A stretch of DNA of 28,130 nt from Beijerinckiaceae bacterium (GTDB taxonomy: Bacteria; Pseudomonadota; Alphaproteobacteria; Rhizobiales; Beijerinckiaceae), in the NCBI GenBank assembly GCA_947380915.1, contig CANCSY010000020.1:1-28130 (forward strand), in the 5' to 3' direction. Shown here piece after piece: positions 16,231 to 25,039 of this stretch; position 1 is the stretch's first letter, and every line of letters begins with the position of its first letter. Under the pieces are notes generated by a model. That model saw nothing but the letters and a program-made list of their open reading frames with translations, did no database searches and had not been told where the DNA came from. The translations under genes and the position numbers were made by a program.

Positions 16231-16250
16231 CCGCCCACTCCGGAAGGCGG
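16231..16250 (-). terminator. Hairpin between the RTX gene and its exporter genes
   Basis: CCGCC (16231-16235) pairs with GGCGG (16246-16250) around a 10-base loop. On the minus strand it is followed after eleven bases by CTTTTTG. It lies 68 bases past the RTX stop codon and before the transporter gene. It may partly stop transcription so that more substrate than transporter is made. The stem is short and the T-run is offset, so this is tentative. Confidence 0.35.
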
Positions 16251-16317
16251 GCGTCCATTGCATTGAATGCCCTGGCACAACCGCCTTCGCAGAACCGGAC
16301 ATGGCCGTCGCTACCGA

Positions 16318-19300
16318 TCAGACAATAAAGCTTGAGGCGCTGACTGTTGCGCCAGTCTGCACTCTGACCACCGCGTCCAGCGCCGAATTAAAACCCGCCA
16401 CGCCATCATTGTTGATCACGACATATGTGCCTGCATCCGTACCAGGGCCCGCCAGCCTCACGAGATCTGCACCGGCGGCCGTGAGAGTTGAGGGCGTCAG
16501 AAGCGCAGTCAAGTCTTTAAGCAGATCGCCGGTGGCGGTACCCGAGAGCGAACGGAAATTGGAGTTGGAGACGCTACGCCCGATCTTGAATTTATCGACG
16601 CCATTGCCAAAGTCGGTGATCGTGTCATAAGCCGAATAGAGTGAACCGGAGCCCGTCGAATAAAGGAAAAGGTCTCCCCCGGAGCCGCCGGTCAGCGTAT
16701 CCGCCCCTGCGCCGCCGTTCAGAGTGTCCGCTCCTGCGCCGCCGTTCAGCGAATCCAATCCCGCGCCGCCGTTAAGTGCGTCACTTCCGGACCCGCCAAG
16801 CAGCGTATCATTCAGCCCGGAACCAGTCAGGCTGGCGCCACCGCCGGTATTGGTGACACTGTAGCCATTGTTGCCGGTTGTCACCGCCGCCAAGCTCACG
16901 CTTACACCATTAGTGACGAAGCTGGTGGTTCCGTTGTTCCTCGTCGCCGAGGTCGCGGTCCAGGCGGCTGTCACGGTAACTTTGGCAACGCCACCCGAAG
17001 CGACCTGGAGCACGTCCGCGCCGCCAGTCCCAAGATCCTTGATCGTGGCCGTGTCGCCGCCTCCAACGATGAACGTGTCAATGCCTACGCCGCCTGTGAG
17101 CGTGTCGACACCCGTCCCTCCACTGATCGTGTCGTTGCCGCCGCCGCCGTTGATACCATCGTTGGCAGTGCCGCCAAAGATGAGATCAGCGCCGGATGTC
17201 GTCACCGCCGTGGAACGATCGCTCACAGTGACACTGTGGAGAACCGGCGCGCCCTGCGGTGAGGAAGAAGAGATCCCAAGTGGGCCGTCGTTGAAGGTCA
17301 GCGATAGTTCGCTCCCGTTCAGCACCCCCGCAGGAGCGCCCTGAACCGAGACAATATTGGCGCCGGGAGTCCTTACGTGAATCCCGACGGCGCCGTCGCC
17401 GGTCATAGAGAAAGCAAGATTGGACCCATCGCCGGTTACGGTCACCAGATCCGCGCGCATCGGGAGCGCATCAATGTGGGTGACGTCATCCTGCGTGGCG
17501 CCAAGGGTGACGGTGACGTTGCTGACGCCCCCTCTCGCCATGAAGAGGCTATTGGTGTCGTAGGCATACCAACCACCAGCGTTCTGGATCACATTCGCAA
17601 CCCCGTTCTTGCTACCACCATTAGCCACGTCAAGCGCCATCGCGCCAAGGTCATCCGTGGTCAGGCCTGGTGTGACCGTCACATTGATTGAGTTCGCCGT
17701 CGGATTCGTCTCGATAATCGTAGCGCGTTGCTGCGCTGCAATTCGAGCGGCAAGATCCTCCGAGGTCACAAATTCGTAGCCGGCATTGTAAGCATAGGCC
17801 ACAAAGTCGGTGAACATCTGGGTCGTATATCTGCCGGCGTTGGGAGAATTGGTGTCGAAGTTCCAATCGGTCGGGCCATAGTCATGCCACGGCCACACGA
17901 TGACAGGCGACTGCGAGTTGGCAGAAAGTTGGTTGAACAGCGCTTTCCAGTCCGCAAGCGCTGCGGCGGGGGTCTTCTTCTGAAACTCGATCTCGGTGAA
18001 GTCGAAAGTCATGTTCGGGGCGATGTAGACTGACTTTGTATTGGTTGGGTCGATATAGCCAAAAGCGTTTGGTGATCCTGCGCCAACCCCGGTCCAACCA
18101 CCATTGACATAGCCTGTAAGACCGCTCCCGCCGGGATAGTATTGAAGGATGTTGAGGGCTGTCGCACTTGTGTCCGGGGCGCCAGGAATGGCGGCCCCTG
18201 CGACCGTTATGCCTAGAGCCTGATTGATAAAAAGATTCGACTGACCGAACTCGTAAGCGAAGGTAAAGCTGGGCGTTGAAAGATTCGAAGGCTGTGTGTT
18301 ACTAAGAAAATTAGCGTTTTCCGGCGGCAAATTGCCAGGAGGACTGATCAGGTGATCAGTTGAATGGCTGCCAATCTCGCTTCCCATCTGAAGAATTTGC
18401 TTGAGATAAGGAGAGGTCAAACTCAGCGCATTGATCCCGTTATCATTGACTGCAGAACCGTTCCCGACATTGACATAAAAAGAGCCAACGAAGTTGAACT
18501 GCTGCTTCCACTGCTGCAGGATCGGCATCAAGGAGTTGTAAATACCCGGACCGGTTGTGGGCGCGATGTCGGACGCAAACTGCGACTGGTCCATGTCGGT
18601 ACGCGAAGCGAGGATGCCCGTGGAACGCGTTTTGTTGAGGGTCAATGACGGAGCGCTGCCGAACACTGTGTTGCGAATAACATGCTGCAGCAGGTTGCTG
18701 TCGCCAAAAAGGCCAGTAGAAGAAAAGAGCGTATTCGTCCCACCCGTTGTTGTCTGGATGACTCCTGGAACCGAGGATGTGGTGACCGCGCCCGGCCCCG
18801 GGTTAGTCGTGACATTGATGTCGGCGAGCACGGTGGTCGGCGTGGCGCCGATCCCTTTGTAGCTCGAATAGCCCGTATTCGTATAGAAACCAGCCGTTGT
18901 TCCCGCGAACTGCCCACTGGCGCCGCCAATCGGGGCTCCGGATGAATATCCCGCCATGATTGGATTGGCTGTAGCGGCGGGATCGACCGATAACGAGTAG
19001 GAGCCTACGCCACTTGTCGAGAAGGTCGCCCCGAGCAAAGTCTGCATGGCCAGATAGGGTGCGGGCAGTTCGGCGTTGTTCGCGTCGCTGGTCATGAAAT
19101 CGCCGGACGTAATGATGCCGACGTGGTAGTTGTATTCAAGTTGCGACAGGACGTTGGTGATCTGCGCCGCCTGTGTCGCATCTTTGACGTTTCTCATGGA
19201 TGGTATCACCAGCGCGCTATACTGCGCGAGGGTAGCCATGTTCATCGTCGCGATCTGCTCCGCCGTGAGGATCTCATAGGACACACCTGCGGCCTCGGCC

Positions 19301-20037
19301 TGATGCTGCGCTGTCATGAAAAGATCTGAATAAGCAGTCGTCAACGCCGCTTGAGGTATGAGGAGCCCATTGGCGTCCTTCGAGCCTGCAAAGTAATTGT
19401 TGGCCGTATCCTGCGACCAGATGATAGCCACTTTCTTGACTGCGTGGTTCACTGGCTGAAACGTGGAGGGATCCGTTATCGTATATTGTGGGGCATAACC
19501 AAAAGACGCCGGAAGACCCTTACTGTTGTTGAGCAGCACCTCGAAGTTGATGGAATTTGGGACAGAGCCGCCATCCAGAGTCAAAACCGACTGCGGAATC
19601 GCAATCTCCAGACTCTTGCCGCCGTCACCGATGGAAGGCGCCCAATTGAGGGGCGCTCCGCCATTGAGGGGGGTACCATCAACTCCAGCGGAACTCGCTG
19701 AGTAAAGATAGGGCTGAAGCTTGCCGTTCAGATCATTCTTGAACACGACAGCAAATTCGGCGCCGACGTTGGAGCCGGTCCACGGGCTCAAACCAGTCGA
19801 TGCGTTCTGATCGGTATTCAGGTAGATGATAGTATTGGCGCCGATCACCGGATCACTGCTCGAAGTGGCGCTGAGACCGATGACGTAATTGGCGCCGAGG
19901 AGTGGATCGGAAACAAGTTTCCCATAAACGTCATAACCTGCGACCGTGTTCGCAGCAATCTGAACGAGCGATCCGGAAGACCAATCCACGAAGATTCCGT
20001 CCAGCGTTATGTCGCCAACCTTAGTCGCCATAATCAT
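16318..20037 (-). CDS. RTX-type secreted polysaccharide deacetylase-like protein
   Basis: This very large protein (about 1,239 residues) combines four parts. Residues ~10-195 form a beta-rich domain like carbohydrate-binding or DOMON modules. Residues ~200-460 form an alpha/beta domain (VKKVAIIWSQD...SALVIPSM) as seen before the deacetylase of PelA. Residues ~465-770 are a polysaccharide deacetylase-like domain with TDMDQ (D482, D484), SHSTDH (H559, H563) and WPWHDYGP (H719), matching the DxD and HxxxH metal sites of PelA/CE4/Agd3-type enzymes. Two RTX blocks (~955-987 and ~1071-1122, repeats of GGxGxDxLxGG) precede a C-terminal region ending in SASSFIV, as in type I secretion substrates. There is no N-terminal signal peptide. 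Calcium should fold it outside the cell. It probably removes acetyl groups from the Pel-like polymer (inference). Start: ATG at 20037 or 20031; neither has a strong ribosome site. Confidence 0.9.
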   Translation of the reverse strand: MIMATKVGDITLDGIFVDWSSGSLVQIAANTVAGYDVYGKLVSDPLLGANYVIGLSATSSSDPVIGANTIIYLNTDQNASTGLSPWTGSNVGAEFAVVFKNDLNGKLQPYLYSASSAGVDGTPLNGGAPLNWAPSIGDGGKSLEIAIPQSVLTLDGGSVPNSINFEVLLNNSKGLPASFGYAPQYTITDPSTFQPVNHAVKKVAIIWSQDTANNYFAGSKDANGLLIPQAALTTAYSDLFMTAQHQAEAAGVSYEILTAEQIATMNMATLAQYSALVIPSMRNVKDATQAAQITNVLSQLEYNYHVGIITSGDFMTSDANNAELPAPYLAMQTLLGATFSTSGVGSYSLSVDPAATANPIMAGYSSGAPIGGASGQFAGTTAGFYTNTGYSSYKGIGATPTTVLADINVTTNPGPGAVTTSSVPGVIQTTTGGTNTLFSSTGLFGDSNLLQHVIRNTVFGSAPSLTLNKTRSTGILASRTDMDQSQFASDIAPTTGPGIYNSLMPILQQWKQQFNFVGSFYVNVGNGSAVNDNGINALSLTSPYLKQILQMGSEIGSHSTDHLISPPGNLPPENANFLSNTQPSNLSTPSFTFAYEFGQSNLFINQALGITVAGAAIPGAPDTSATALNILQYYPGGSGLTGYVNGGWTGVGAGSPNAFGYIDPTNTKSVYIAPNMTFDFTEIEFQKKTPAAALADWKALFNQLSANSQSPVIVWPWHDYGPTDWNFDTNSPNAGRYTTQMFTDFVAYAYNAGYEFVTSEDLAARIAAQQRATIIETNPTANSINVTVTPGLTTDDLGAMALDVANGGSKNGVANVIQNAGGWYAYDTNSLFMARGGVSNVTVTLGATQDDVTHIDALPMRADLVTVTGDGSNLAFSMTGDGAVGIHVRTPGANIVSVQGAPAGVLNGSELSLTFNDGPLGISSSSPQGAPVLHSVTVSDRSTAVTTSGADLIFGGTANDGINGGGGNDTISGGTGVDTLTGGVGIDTFIVGGGDTATIKDLGTGGADVLQVASGGVAKVTVTAAWTATSATRNNGTTSFVTNGVSVSLAAVTTGNNGYSVTNTGGGASLTGSGLNDTLLGGSGSDALNGGAGLDSLNGGAGADTLNGGAGADTLTGGSGGDLFLYSTGSGSLYSAYDTITDFGNGVDKFKIGRSVSNSNFRSLSGTATGDLLKDLTALLTPSTLTAAGADLVRLAGPGTDAGTYVVINNDGVAGFNSALDAVVRVQTGATVSASSFIV

Positions 20038-20040
20038 CAC

Positions 20041-20183
20041 CCAAGCTCAGGAGTTTACCGCAAATACTCAAGACGCGTCACAGGCGCTTCACCAACAAAT
20101 GGATGCAAAAAACGGCGTTACAATAAGTCATTTGGCCTATGACCGCCTAGGAAACCGAACCCTTTTCGACGCCACCCAAGAGC
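20041..20183 (-). promoter_or_regulatory. Leader region of the RTX gene
   Basis: These 143 bases lie between the Wza/ExoF-like gene and the RTX gene, an unusually large gap in this otherwise tight series (7 and 43 bases upstream). It is long enough for an extra promoter or a regulated 5' leader for the RTX gene. I could not identify definite boxes. No coding frame is supported. Confidence 0.3.
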
Positions 20184-21467
20184 TTACCGAGAAACACGGC
20201 CCGGCCTGTTAGTGCGAGTTCGGGTGACACGAAGTACGTCGCCGGGTTCGAGTGATGTCGTATCCATAGCGTCCAGCAACTCGAACACCCCCAAATTCGT
20301 GCGGATTATTTCAAGCCGCATCGCGTTGGCGACGCAACAGCTTTGATCAAGGGTCAGACTGTCGGTCGCTTCGGTCATGGCCAAGGTATCACCCAACTGT
20401 GCAATCTCCGCATCGATATCCTGGATCTCCGCGTCTTTCTCCAGTCGACGCTTTATTTTCAATTGTTGGAGATCACCTTCCGCCTGCGAGAGCCGATTTG
20501 AAGTTTGAACAATGACAACTTTCAACTCGTTGCGATGCCCCTCCATATCCACCTGGTCGCGCAACACAGTTGACACACGCTGCTCCTCGACGACCTGTCG
20601 GGCAAACAAGGATTCCATTTTTCGCGCGCGCTCAGCTAGAAGCTTGATCTTTGCCTCAAATTCAGAGATCCTCGCCTTGAGAAGCTCCAATTCTTGGCGT
20701 ATTCCGCCAACAGCCTCGGCCCGTGTGGCAAATTCCATCGAGTAAGCCTCCTCACGGGCCTGAATGACTTTGCGAGCAGACTCAATCAACGACCTTGCAC
20801 CGTCCTGCCCAGACAGTTGAACCAACTGCGCGGGAATATCGACTTCAGCAGTATCATTCCGGTATTTTTCCAATACGGCTTTACGAGCCAAAAGACGTTT
20901 CATCCGGTCACGGGCGTTTGTTTGCTCCCGGCTGAGACGCAACATCTCCACCAATAAGGATGGCTGTAATTGTCCATTCTCGAAACCGCCGGCAAGGGCA
21001 ACGCCCTGGATGGCTATCATGTTGGGAGTAAAAGCAAACATACCAGGACTGCGGACATCCCCAGTAATATAAATTGGCGATCTTTGTACAATCGCAACGC
21101 TCACGATGGCGGCGCGCCCGGTTGCCTCTTTCAGCAAACGCTGGAGTTGATCAGCCGCAGCAGCGGGCGTAATCCCAGAAAATCTTACGGCGCCAAGCAT
21201 TGGGACCGAAATCATGCCGCCCCCATCAACAACAAATTCACCTGACAGATCCACCCTCTGATATTGCGTTCGCAACAACCGAAAGCTTTGATTACCTGGG
21301 TTGGCGCTGGATGTGTCTGGCGCTTCCACGGACTCAAAAAAAACAATCTTGACGCGATCTCCGCCACGAATGAAAGCGGGCCCCAGAGCCAGCAGTGGAA
21401 CGGAGAAAAAAAATGAAATAACGACAGAAGCGATCAGGCGTCTCGGGAAATACAACACGATTCTCAT
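20184..21467 (-). CDS. Wza/ExoF-type polysaccharide export protein with coiled coil
   Basis: The 427-residue product has an N-terminal membrane/signal segment (about 8-30) and then the Poly_export domain: RGGDRVKIVFFES, RVDLSGEFVVDGGGMISVPM, and LGAVRFSGITPAAAADQLQ, with the following SLBB-like motif IYITGDVRSPGMFAFTPNM, ending VALAGGF. Residues ~165-375 are a long Glu/Arg/Leu-rich coiled coil, as in ExoF-type proteins of Rhizobiaceae. A second SLBB-like end (ELLDAMDTTSLEPGDVLRV) closes the protein. No lipobox Cys is visible after the signal, unlike Wza, which points to ExoF-type periplasmic or inner-membrane-anchored placement. It probably forms part of the exit path for the polymer. The start at 21467 has AAAGGGA seven to thirteen bases upstream; the frame is open further but that overlaps the TPR gene. 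Confidence 0.87.
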   Translation of the reverse strand: MRIVLYFPRRLIASVVISFFFSVPLLALGPAFIRGGDRVKIVFFESVEAPDTSSANPGNQSFRLLRTQYQRVDLSGEFVVDGGGMISVPMLGAVRFSGITPAAAADQLQRLLKEATGRAAIVSVAIVQRSPIYITGDVRSPGMFAFTPNMIAIQGVALAGGFENGQLQPSLLVEMLRLSREQTNARDRMKRLLARKAVLEKYRNDTAEVDIPAQLVQLSGQDGARSLIESARKVIQAREEAYSMEFATRAEAVGGIRQELELLKARISEFEAKIKLLAERARKMESLFARQVVEEQRVSTVLRDQVDMEGHRNELKVVIVQTSNRLSQAEGDLQQLKIKRRLEKDAEIQDIDAEIAQLGDTLAMTEATDSLTLDQSCCVANAMRLEIIRTNLGVFELLDAMDTTSLEPGDVLRVTRTRTNRPGRVSR

Positions 21468-21510
21468 AGGCCATCCCTTTATAGTCGAATTGAGCAGCAT
21501 AAGCAGTTTT

Positions 21511-22872
21511 TCAGAATCGCGACAACTCTCCGACGGCTTTTTCGTATTCAGGGAAGAGCTCCAGCCGAGCAGCAAGAACCGCATAACTCGCAAGGAGCCC
21601 TGGCGGCAGCTCTCGGGTTCGCCACCCCTCTGCCAGGATTTGCAAGGCCTCAAGCTCCCCGGCAGACGTCACCAATAGTTCGAACCAATAACGCTGCTCT
21701 TCCTCCGACAAAGCTCCAATGTTTGTTGCCAAAAGATAGTTCGTGGCGGCCAAGAATTCCTTCTCCTGAATAGCAAGCTTTGCAGCGAACAGCGGGCGTT
21801 GCCGCAGCGCGTTTATTGATAATTCGGGTCGAAACGGCGCCAGCCCAGCCCCTCCAAATTCATCAAAAATATACTCGGCCAAATGAGCTTGCGCTTCCAA
21901 CGCCTCTGGAATGCAAAGCACCCATGCGAACGCACGCCAAACTAAGGACTCGACCCCTGTCATTCGCGCAACAGAAACAAATTGTCCGATCTCACCAATA
22001 GACGGCGCCTTCGTTTTCCCAATCCAACTTCCCAATAAAATGGCTGCGGAAGCATTGGCGTGCTGCTCCGATAACAGCCTGGCCAGAAAAAAACGAGATC
22101 CCGGGTCAAAATCAGCCATGATTGCCAGAAGCGATTGGGCATGCTCCATATCGCCAAGCGCTTCAAGGCGCATAATTACCTTGATGGAAAGCATCACATC
22201 CCTCCCCAACGAAACCCAAGCGGCGACACGATCTGTTGCTTCCGAAAGATGTCCATCAGCCACCAACAGCTCAAAAATAAAGAGCAGCGTTTTAGCGCCT
22301 GCCGGGCCCTCATGTTCCAAGGCCTCAGCAAGAATATTGACGGCACGAGACCTATCTCCGCGTTGCGCGAGAAGCTCCCCGAGCCTTCTAAGCATATCGG
22401 GAGCGAGGAGGTGCCTTTCGTGCAGGCGCTGCATTAATGTCGTTTCTGCTTCCACCTTTCCGTAGAGCCTTAACATAGCCAGCAAACGGGACGCTCCCTC
22501 AGCAGTCGGGGTGAGACTTTCGAGCCGCTGCATCGCACAAAGCATCTCCTCAGCCATGCCCGCATCAGAATAAAGGGACGGTAACAGCTTCAACGCCTCA
22601 AAGTCCCGCGGCCTCGCAACTAAAAACTCCTCCAAACGGAGCGCTGCCTCGAGTGGTTGCCCATTTCCTCGATGGGCAAGGGCAAGGAGCCCCAATAGCT
22701 CAGGCTTGGCATCGCCAGTCAGGAGGACACCTGAAACTTCCGTCACAGCCTCCCCAAATCGTCCGTCGTGTATCATCATTGATAATTGCTCGCTTCTACC
22801 AGGCGCCAGGAGAACAGCTCCGGAGCTAACGGATAGAACAAGGAGCAAGAGCTGAAACAACGAAAAATTCAT
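21511..22872 (-). CDS. TPR-repeat periplasmic protein, PelB-TPR-like
   Basis: The 453-residue product has an N-terminal hydrophobic segment (about 4-24) and then helical pairs with tetratricopeptide character: GEAVTEVSGVLLTGDAKPEL, QPLEAALRLEEFLVARPRDF, GDRSRAVNILAEALEHEGPA and so on, through to about residue 300. The later part (RQRPLFAAKLAIQEKEFLAA) keeps the helical pattern. In Pseudomonas the TPR part of PelB holds PelA and guides the polymer to a C-terminal beta-barrel. This protein is far shorter than PelB (about 1,190) and has no barrel, so it may represent only the TPR scaffold. The start at 22872 is supported by GGAGGTG, embedded in the end of the preceding PelA-like gene; the gap is seven bases, indicating coupled translation. 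Assignment to PelB rests on gene order, not on clear sequence identity. Confidence 0.75.
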   Translation of the reverse strand: MNFSLFQLLLLVLSVSSGAVLLAPGRSEQLSMMIHDGRFGEAVTEVSGVLLTGDAKPELLGLLALAHRGNGQPLEAALRLEEFLVARPRDFEALKLLPSLYSDAGMAEEMLCAMQRLESLTPTAEGASRLLAMLRLYGKVEAETTLMQRLHERHLLAPDMLRRLGELLAQRGDRSRAVNILAEALEHEGPAGAKTLLFIFELLVADGHLSEATDRVAAWVSLGRDVMLSIKVIMRLEALGDMEHAQSLLAIMADFDPGSRFFLARLLSEQHANASAAILLGSWIGKTKAPSIGEIGQFVSVARMTGVESLVWRAFAWVLCIPEALEAQAHLAEYIFDEFGGAGLAPFRPELSINALRQRPLFAAKLAIQEKEFLAATNYLLATNIGALSEEEQRYWFELLVTSAGELEALQILAEGWRTRELPPGLLASYAVLAARLELFPEYEKAVGELSRF

Positions 22873-22879
22873 GTCTATT

Positions 22880-24982
22880 TCACCTCCGCCGTTCAAGACA
22901 TTGAATGGTAACCTGGATTGGGCTGAAACCGTCAGCGGGCAGTTGGAAAACCAATCTACCGCTCTCCTCAGTGGTGGCTGACACAGACCATAGCAGCGTT
23001 CCATCTCGAACGCCCGAAACTAAAAAATCACCCTCTGGAAGCCCTTCAAAAACGAAATCGCCCGCCCCAAATCCACTGGTGACATAGGTCCAATTACATT
23101 GTGACCGGTCAAGGTCAGACATCCGCCAACGGCTCTCAATTAGGGAAATTTGGACGGGCTTCTCGATTGAGGCTCGTTTCAATGAAACTGTTGCGCTAGT
23201 CTCAGCCGCATCAAGTGCGATGTATAGAGCCTCATCGTGGCGCTGCTGACCAAGAACGCCTTTGCTTGCAGACATATCAACCTGCAAATGGACCGCATCA
23301 TCCAGACGCAATGTGTGTATTGCGCCGCGCTTGTCAATCCGCCAGGACAACTCACCGAGCTTCGTAATCCGAATGTCAAAGAACGAATCCGCCATTTGTG
23401 CAAAATGCTCTACTGTAGTCAGAAAAAAGGGGCCTTCAGCAGCCGCAGCCAATGCTGACTTAACCACCTGCACGCCGACCGAGGAACGCAGAGATTGAAG
23501 ATGAAAATGGTAGTCGATCCCCGCAAGACGACGAACGTTACCCATATTTCGCTGGGTGGTTTCAAGGGCTTTCAGAATCGCTGCGGGAGATCGCCCCTGC
23601 GGGGAAAAGAGATCCTCGCCGCCGTTGATGGAATAGAGCAGTCTCTCCTGACCTAATGGCCGCGCTATTGGAGCCAAATTAGTTATGGAGGGATGCAAGG
23701 GATCGAACCTGTTGGATGATTCCTGCATAGCAACCATTCTTTTGCCACGTAAAGCGGCCACCTCGCTCTGCGACGGGACCTCGCCGCGCGGCCATATGAA
23801 CAGTGAACCAAGCCCCTGAGCCGGATGCGGACCAGGTGCAGCGATCAAATGATGACTCATAGCCACACGCGCCTTTCTAAAAAAACCGCCCTGGGTAGCG
23901 GTGGAATTCGTCAAGCCAAGAAGAAGCGTCCGCCCGGTTTCCAACCTGGAAGTAGCGGACATATCAAACCATTTTGGGACAAACCTTCGTGCAGTTTCGC
24001 TGACTGGGGCAGTGATGCTCACTGGCGTCTTCACCCGGCCAGCCGAAATTTCATCATCGAAATTTTTTAAAAGCGAAGCTCCTGCTCCGGGATCTTCGGC
24101 GACACCGTCCGAGCCTCCGATATCCATGCGGGCGAAAAAATTGCGCCGGCCAGAGGTGGTCGTAAGATCGGGGCGTGGCGTTACCTCAACACCCAAAGCC
24201 CTGCTGAAGAAACGAAACGGATCGATCCGCCAGCGGGCCTGAGAAATGGAAGGCTCGTACAAAACTTCGAAATCCCTCGAAACAAAACCACCAAGTGGGC
24301 TGATAGCTGCAACGGTGCTTGTTCCACCCCCCTCTCGCAATGGCGGCTTAAGAACCACAAGAGGTTGGATAGCTGAAGAGATTGTATCGAGCAGCAGGTA
24401 AGTTGGGACAACCCCGCCCAGTCCCACTTCAAACTTGAGCTCGTTTGCAAGAACAGCCGTGTCAAAGGTTAGGCTAACCGAGCGACCACGAGAATGAAGC
24501 CCAAGCTCATTTAAAAGAGCGTTCATTTCTGCCATATCAGCTGTTTTGTCACTTCGGCCCCCTACCTCGCCGAGGATCGCGATCTTCTTACCTGATCTCG
24601 CGGCTTTCGTTGCCCATGAAAAGTAGCCGACGGGATATTGTAAGGGTTGCGAAAACCAGGTCAGTATTCCCGCAACCTCAGAATCCTCGGCAATTTCAGG
24701 AAGTGGATCACGTACATCATGGTACGAAAGAAAAAAACCAAGGTGGTTTAGGGGAAACTCCGCCCAGCGATGTATCCGTGTATCGGGAGGGGATGGCTCA
24801 CTGAACCCATCATAAACTGCTATAATTCTCCGAGCGAGCGGAGCGGAATGGCGCTCATTGGTCGCGGAAAAAGCGGCAATTGGCAAAAGGAACACAACCG
24901 CCAACGCAGCTCGTGAAAACAGGTGTCGTCCTGCGAAATTATTCCGCAGGAAGTACAACAAAAGTTCGCCGGCCCTCACCAT
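22880..24982 (-). CDS. PelA-like protein lacking hydrolase domain and deacetylase residues
   Basis: The ~700-residue protein has an N-terminal membrane/signal segment (about 20-40). Then RRIIAVYDGF...FPLNHLGFFLSYHDV...ILTWF and GKKIAILGEVGG match the middle domain of PelA, and RIDPFRFFSRALG, PDLTTTSGRR (271-280), IDYHFHLQSLRSS (489-501) match its deacetylase region in order. The glycoside hydrolase (GH166) domain that begins Pseudomonas PelA is absent. In the deacetylase part, the expected HIDGDGF reads RMDIGGSDG (286-293), keeping only the first Asp, and the expected SHTxSH region reads MSATSRLE with no His. It is thus probably a non-catalytic scaffold or polymer-binding protein. The ATG at 24982 has GAGG seven bases upstream; a GTG at 25039 would add 19 residues. 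It is the first gene of the minus-strand series. Confidence 0.8.
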   Translation of the reverse strand: MVRAGELLLYFLRNNFAGRHLFSRAALAVVFLLPIAAFSATNERHSAPLARRIIAVYDGFSEPSPPDTRIHRWAEFPLNHLGFFLSYHDVRDPLPEIAEDSEVAGILTWFSQPLQYPVGYFSWATKAARSGKKIAILGEVGGRSDKTADMAEMNALLNELGLHSRGRSVSLTFDTAVLANELKFEVGLGGVVPTYLLLDTISSAIQPLVVLKPPLREGGGTSTVAAISPLGGFVSRDFEVLYEPSISQARWRIDPFRFFSRALGVEVTPRPDLTTTSGRRNFFARMDIGGSDGVAEDPGAGASLLKNFDDEISAGRVKTPVSITAPVSETARRFVPKWFDMSATSRLETGRTLLLGLTNSTATQGGFFRKARVAMSHHLIAAPGPHPAQGLGSLFIWPRGEVPSQSEVAALRGKRMVAMQESSNRFDPLHPSITNLAPIARPLGQERLLYSINGGEDLFSPQGRSPAAILKALETTQRNMGNVRRLAGIDYHFHLQSLRSSVGVQVVKSALAAAAEGPFFLTTVEHFAQMADSFFDIRITKLGELSWRIDKRGAIHTLRLDDAVHLQVDMSASKGVLGQQRHDEALYIALDAAETSATVSLKRASIEKPVQISLIESRWRMSDLDRSQCNWTYVTSGFGAGDFVFEGLPEGDFLVSGVRDGTLLWSVSATTEESGRLVFQLPADGFSPIQVTIQCLERRR

Positions 24983-25039
24983 AGTCGACCTCGGTGTTTG
25001 ATCCTTGCGATAGGAGTGGCTAAATTGTTCTATCCTCAC

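Noticed and set aside
16690..16830. Repeated GCGCCGCCGTT units, suggesting a CRISPR or tandem repeat array
   Set aside because: They are codon-level repeats of the RTX nonapeptide motif in the minus-strand gene, with irregular spacing and no unique spacers.
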